From Streptomyces griseoluteus (GTDB lineage Bacteria; Actinomycetota; Actinomycetes; Streptomycetales; Streptomycetaceae): a DNA stretch of 64,000 bases. The notes under the pieces were generated by a model. That model worked only from the letters and a program-made list of their open reading frames with translations, ran no database searches and had not been told where the DNA came from. The stretch's first letter is position 1; each line of letters opens with the position of its first letter. The position numbers and the translations under genes are program-made. Of this stretch, positions 60,748 to 64,000 are shown in pieces. The DNA lies in contig NZ_SRRU01000015.1 in NCBI RefSeq assembly GCF_004784465.1, positions 36,116-100,115 of the forward strand. The letters are read 5' to 3'.

Positions 60748-61350
60748 ATGATCAAAATCAAGAGTGCCTTCGCGGTGACAGCGGCTGCGGCAATGCTCGC
60801 CGTCGGCGGCCTCACCGCAGCGTCCGCACCTGCCGAGGCTGCGTCGGGCGGCCGGGTGTGCCTCTTCCTGGACAAGGAGGGCGCCAAGTTCGCCGGCCGG
60901 ACTTACGGACACGTCGCCTGGGCGATCCGCGACCCGAAGAACACCAACCATTGGATCTGGGGCGCGACCGAGAACGCCGAGGGAGACTCCACCACCCTGC
61001 CGGGCAAGGACAACGGCAGCTGGATCCAGGGCGGAACCTGGTCAGAGATGCGCGGTGAGACGAAGAGCAAGAAGCGCACGGTCGAGCTCGCCCGCTACGA
61101 CGCCTACCGGTGCATCAACACGGCTGGCGGCGACCTCAAGGCCGCCCAGCGCACCTTCAACAACATGCAGAAGAACGGCTACCAGATCCTTCACAACAAC
61201 TGCCTCACGAAGGCAATCGCGATCTTCCGCAAGTACAGCCCCGCCCTCAGCAGCAGCCACCTGCCCGACGGCGACAGCACCCCGCCCAGGAACTACTTCA
61301 AGACCACGCTGGACAACGCGCGCGGCTGGGAGAAGGCCCGTACGTACTGA
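60748..61350 (+). CDS. Secreted protein, possible permuted papain-like fold
   Basis: 200 residues from ATG 60748 with AGGAG upstream. Signal peptide: KSAFAVTAAAAMLAVGGLTA, cut near PAEAA. The mature domain has GRTYGHVAWAIRDPKNTNHW and, 100 residues later, YQILHNNCLTKAIAIFRKYS. A His before a Cys in this order resembles circularly permuted NlpC/P60 or LRAT-like amidases, but that is inference from two motifs. Cys also at CLFLD and YRCIN. It would act outside the cell. It is divergent from the membrane protein at 59378-60544. Confidence 0.72.
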   Translation: MIKIKSAFAVTAAAAMLAVGGLTAASAPAEAASGGRVCLFLDKEGAKFAGRTYGHVAWAIRDPKNTNHWIWGATENAEGDSTTLPGKDNGSWIQGGTWSEMRGETKSKKRTVELARYDAYRCINTAGGDLKAAQRTFNNMQKNGYQILHNNCLTKAIAIFRKYSPALSSSHLPDGDSTPPRNYFKTTLDNARGWEKARTY

Positions 61351-61532
61351 GGGCCAATCAGCAGGAAAGAGCGAAAGCGAGCGCTCGGCCCGCGGTGGCG
61401 CCGGTTGCCGGATCAGAGGGTGCTGGTGCCCCTGCGCGGGCTGCAACGACGCACAACGACTGCGGCTAACCAGACGCTACCTGCCGACGAACGACATCGA
61501 CCGACAAGACAGTAACGAGAAGAGGTCTCACC

Positions 61533-61667
61533 ATGTGGAACAAGTGCCAGCGCTGCAAGGGCGATGGAAAGTGCACCACCTGCGATGGCTCCGGCTACCG
61601 AGGTGTGTGGAAGTGCGACAGCTGCCGGGGCAGCGGCGACTGCAAGGCGTGCGACGGCCGCGGCTGA
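61533..61667 (+). CDS. 44-residue DnaJ-type zinc mini-protein
   Basis: MWNKCQRCKGDG, CTTCDGSG, CDSCRGSG and CKACDGRG: four CxxCxGxG units, exactly the zinc-finger repeat of DnaJ, with no J domain or substrate domain. AAGAGG precedes the ATG, and a strong terminator follows the stop by about 40 bases. Two zinc ions should bind. It may be a free zinc-ribbon chaperone or redox module. It lies about 180 bases after the secreted protein gene, on the same strand. Confidence 0.8.
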   Translation: MWNKCQRCKGDGKCTTCDGSGYRGVWKCDSCRGSGDCKACDGRG

Positions 61668-61705
61668 GCTGACCACCTTGGGATGACCTGCGCTCCCAAA
61701 ATGAA

Positions 61706-61738
61706 GGGCTCCCCGCCGGCTCGACCGGCGGGGAGCCC
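61706..61738 (+). terminator. Strong 14-bp hairpin terminator
   Basis: GGGCTCCCCGCCGG pairs with CCGGCGGGGAGCCC across CTCGA. It closes the transcript that contains the zinc mini-protein. Confidence 0.88.
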
Positions 61739-62160
61739 CCAGGCTCGTCCCTCCTGTTCATCGGCGTCCTCGCCGGCCGGGTGGAGCAGAGCGCGAACCA
61801 GCCCACCGAAAACCTGAGTCCTCCGGGGGCCGGTGTGCCACCTCGTGAACCGCCGGTGGGGCAGGCCCGAATCGGGCCTGCCCCACCGCCCGCCCCAAGT
61901 TCCCCGCACGAGCCGGGGTTTCCTGTCCTCGCGCGCCGCCTTGCACAACACGCCACTGACGGACATCGAGAAGCTATTGATCGGGCCGCAGCCTCCCCGG
62001 CCCAGCTGCTGCCGGGCTTCACCTGAATTAACGCTGCCGCCACACCACCGGCGCTGAGCTGCATAAATCCCCATCGGCTGGCCTCGCGCCCCAGACTCTG
62101 CCCCAGAGAGCTCCTGGTCCCCGAGCAGCAGCACCCGGATGGGCACCGGCGGCGAGGGGG
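61739..62160. other. Intergenic region with second hairpin
   Basis: No gene seen. Holds the palindrome at 61856-61886. Confidence 0.5.
61856..61886. terminator. Perfect 14-bp palindrome
   Basis: GTGGGGCAGGCCCG pairs with CGGGCCTGCCCCAC around AAT. Terminator-like; could serve either strand. Confidence 0.65.
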
Positions 62161-62349
62161 TCGACCAAGGCCCTGGCGGAGCGCCTGGGCTTGTCGCGCC
62201 GGACGGTGGACCGCTACGTGCCGGGAAGCTGACGACCCCGCAGAAGCGCTCTCAGGGCCGCCCTGGTGGAAGAGACCGAGTCCGAATGGCAACCGCAGGG
62301 CAGGGCACAAGCTCGTGAACAGGCGTCGACCGCGGAGGCCATCACCGCG
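62161..62349 (+). pseudogene. tpg: Remnant of telomere terminal-protein gene tpg
   Basis: STKALAERLGLSRRTVDRYV gives the helix-turn-helix of Tpg-like terminal proteins; after one-base shifts come KLTTPQKR and ALVEETESEWQPQGRAQARE, matching the segment that follows in that family. The N-terminus and the C-terminal half are absent and the frame is broken twice, so this is a relic. Tpg caps linear Streptomyces replicons. Confidence 0.7.
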
Positions 62350-62751
62350 TCAGTAGTACAGCGTGGGGCTGCAGCTGGTGCGGTGCAGGGCGCCCGTGCT
62401 GGTGTACACCTTCACGCAGGAGTAGGCGCTTCCGCTGGTCACGGGGAGCGTGGCGACGTTGTAGTTGATCGGCCCGAACCGTCCGGTCCGATTGAGGGCG
62501 TAGGTCGCCGACTTCACCGCTGCCCCCTTGTTGTAGAGGGTGAGGACAGCCTTGGTGCTGCTGCTGTCCGGCGTGGCGTTCTGGTAGAAGTCTGCGTAAA
62601 CGTAGTTCCCCGACTTGCTGATGCAGGCATCGGTCGTTTCCTTGGTGCCGCATCCTCCTCCTGTCGCCGCAGTTGCGGGCGCGCTGGTGGCGATCGCGAG
62701 GCCAAGGATTGTCGCGGCCAGCACGAGCGTGGGTCGCAGCTTCGAGATCAT
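62350..62751 (-). CDS. Small secreted protein
   Basis: 133 residues from ATG 62751 with GGAGGAC eight bases upstream. A signal peptide (LRPTLVLAATILGLAIATSA, cut near ATAAT) precedes a 100-residue beta-rich domain with Cys residues at CGTKETTDACISKSG and SYSCV-like and RTSC positions, allowing two disulfides. No family recognised. Probably extracellular. Its stop meets the tpg remnant. Confidence 0.75.
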   Translation of the reverse strand: MISKLRPTLVLAATILGLAIATSAPATAATGGGCGTKETTDACISKSGNYVYADFYQNATPDSSSTKAVLTLYNKGAAVKSATYALNRTGRFGPINYNVATLPVTSGSAYSCVKVYTSTGALHRTSCSPTLYY

Positions 62752-62894
62752 TTTCGTCCTCCGTGCGAGAAGAGAGCATCGGTTTCGGTGCCTCACCACT
62801 TTGTGTCGATCCCCCCGCCGCCGCGACGCTTTGTGGCAGCATTCGACCAGGTTCGAATGAATCGTCGTGGCGCGAGAGGGCAGGACGGGGGGCC

Positions 62895-63878
62895 ATGATC
62901 GAGCTCACCGTGGACGCTGCCGGGCTCGCTCGCTCCCGCTTCGCTGTCTCGCCGTTGTCCGAGGTGACGGCGACCCTGCTTCCCTGGGGTCTGCAACCGT
63001 CCCCCGAAGCCGCCCCGTGGGTCGCTCGCGCACGGCGCGTCCTGCGCCGGGCCCGCCTACCGTTGCTGTCCGCGCTGGCCTTGGCCGGGCCCGGATACGT
63101 GCCCGACTTCCTCAGTCCACTCCCCTCCGGCCCCTCACCCACCATCGAGGAGGAGTTGCAGCGGGTCCGGCGCACCCCGCCCGGACGTGTCCTGGCCGAA
63201 ATGCAGGCGTTGCGCGGCGGCCGGCCACGCAACGGCCTCGCCGGTTCCGAGCTGTCGAAAGACGTACGACGCGCCATGACCCAGGGCGGTGGGCAGATGG
63301 CTCGGCAGGCGGCGGACGAGTTACGGCGCTACTGGGAGCTGGCCTTCGCCCCACATTGGGAAGCCGCCGAGGCCGTTCTACATGCGGAGGTCAACCGCTG
63401 CGCCGGCGTACTGGTGCGGCAAGGGGCGGCCAAGCTCTTCAACTCGCTGCACCACGGCCTCCGCTGGGCGGACGGAACCCTTCACGTCGAAAGCCGTCTG
63501 CGCATCGCACTGCCGGACGTCCCCATGATTGTCGTCATGCCGTCACTGGTCGCACCACGACCGGCCGCGCACGTAGACCCCACCCACGACGAAGACCAGC
63601 CCCCGACACTCGTCTATCCCGTGCGCAGCACAGCGATCGCCCGCACCTTCGCCCCGGCAAAGCCCTCCGCCGAGATGGCCCAGCTACTCGGCCCCACCCG
63701 CTCCGGGTTGCTCGCCGCGCTGACCCAACCGGCCTCCACCACGGAATTGGCCGCGCGCCAGTTCCTCAGCCCCGCTACCGTCTCCTACCACTTGGGCGTA
63801 CTGCATCGTGCGGGCCTCGTCACCCGCTCCCGGTCCGGCCGATCGGTGCTGTATCGCCGCACCTCGACAGACACCTAA
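62895..63878 (+). CDS. ArsR-type regulator with long N-terminal domain (DUF5937-like)
   Basis: 327 residues from ATG 62895. The N-terminal 220 residues (FAVSPLSEVTATLLPWGL, LPLLSALALAGPGYVPDFL, ELRRYWELAFAPHWEAAEAV) match the DUF5937-type sensor region; the last 75 form a winged helix (MAQLLGPTRSGLLAALTQPA, TTELAARQFLSPATVSYHL, GLVTRSRSGRSVLYRR). A transcriptional regulator with unknown ligand; diverges from the secreted-protein gene, with about 140 bases between. Confidence 0.88.
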   Translation: MIELTVDAAGLARSRFAVSPLSEVTATLLPWGLQPSPEAAPWVARARRVLRRARLPLLSALALAGPGYVPDFLSPLPSGPSPTIEEELQRVRRTPPGRVLAEMQALRGGRPRNGLAGSELSKDVRRAMTQGGGQMARQAADELRRYWELAFAPHWEAAEAVLHAEVNRCAGVLVRQGAAKLFNSLHHGLRWADGTLHVESRLRIALPDVPMIVVMPSLVAPRPAAHVDPTHDEDQPPTLVYPVRSTAIARTFAPAKPSAEMAQLLGPTRSGLLAALTQPASTTELAARQFLSPATVSYHLGVLHRAGLVTRSRSGRSVLYRRTSTDT

Positions 63879-64000
63879 AGGGTGTTGCACAACGGCGATC
63901 ACGCTCAGATCCAGCCATCGGCAGCAAGGTCAACTGCCCGAATGTGCCCGTCTTTCTGCCGTCTTGGAACGCCGCAGGAAGGAGACCCGGAAGATCGACC

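Overview
The window is high-GC actinobacterial DNA, almost certainly Streptomyces. The codon third positions are very GC-rich, GTG and TTG starts are common, and it carries a conservon (cvnABCDE), a STAS/SpoIIE-type phosphatase pair, several TetR/WYL/PadR/GlxA regulators, and a fragment that looks like the telomere terminal-protein gene tpg. The many insertion sequences and broken genes fit a chromosome arm or other accessory region rather than the core.

Layout. 0-1.4 kb: a cysteine-rich partial ORF, mscL with a zinc-ribbon tail, and a two-repeat type I-E CRISPR remnant whose single spacer has swollen by 9-bp tandem duplication. 1.7-5.7 kb: a complete conservon (histidine-kinase-like ATPase, roadblock protein, DUF742 protein, Ras-like GTPase, and a cytochrome P450 lacking ExxR). 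6.2-11.6 kb: an acyl-CoA oxidase and a large secreted SGNH hydrolase with fibronectin type III domains. 12.2-14.1 kb: an ispH fragment, then a VOC protein and a WYL regulator sharing one palindromic operator. 14.2-20 kb: an IS701-type transposase with one amber codon, a beta carbonic anhydrase, a STAS/PP2C pair, and an IS5-type element that lost its first catalytic Asp. 20.1-24.5 kb: a TetR/reductase pair with twin operators, an I36 inhibitor-like protein, the 3' part of a tRNA-Tyr (a probable attachment-site scar), and a subtilase with a small I9-like partner.

25-41 kb: a DUF2235 hydrolase, an animal-haem-peroxidase/alpha-dioxygenase-like enzyme beside a decayed GMC oxidoreductase, a YcxB protein, an intact IS5-type element with inverted repeats, TAA duplications and a -1 slippery heptamer, and many fragments (GNAT, ISAs1, IS630, NUDIX). 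Intact genes among them encode an NAD(P)-binding reductase, an SDR, DUF6461 and DUF3293 proteins and a TetR regulator. 41-46 kb: a secreted Trp/Gly-repeat protein, an aromatic-ring FAD monooxygenase, and a GlxA-type regulator divergent from an HD-domain protein and a quinone oxidoreductase.

46.2-50.4 kb is a gene graveyard: Nramp, PP2C, IS701, SDR and a PLP-dependent enzyme whose pieces lie head to head, as an inversion would leave them. Among the debris stand a winged-helix regulator and a STAS protein. 50.4-57.9 kb returns to mostly intact genes: a PadR operon, an alpha/beta hydrolase, a DUF4360 protein, an amidohydrolase, a glutaredoxin-like protein and a coupled ArsR/SRPBCC pair. 59.4-61.7 kb holds the least familiar group: a membrane-anchored protein divergent from a secreted, possibly papain-like protein, followed by a 44-residue DnaJ-type zinc mini-protein. 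The window closes with a tpg remnant, a small secreted protein and an ArsR-type regulator.

No complete new defence or biosynthetic system is evident. The most promising leads are the 59.4-61.7 kb group, the Trp/Gly-repeat protein, the expanded CRISPR spacer, and the scars (tRNA-Tyr 3' end, tpg remnant, inverted PLP gene) that record past integration and rearrangement.
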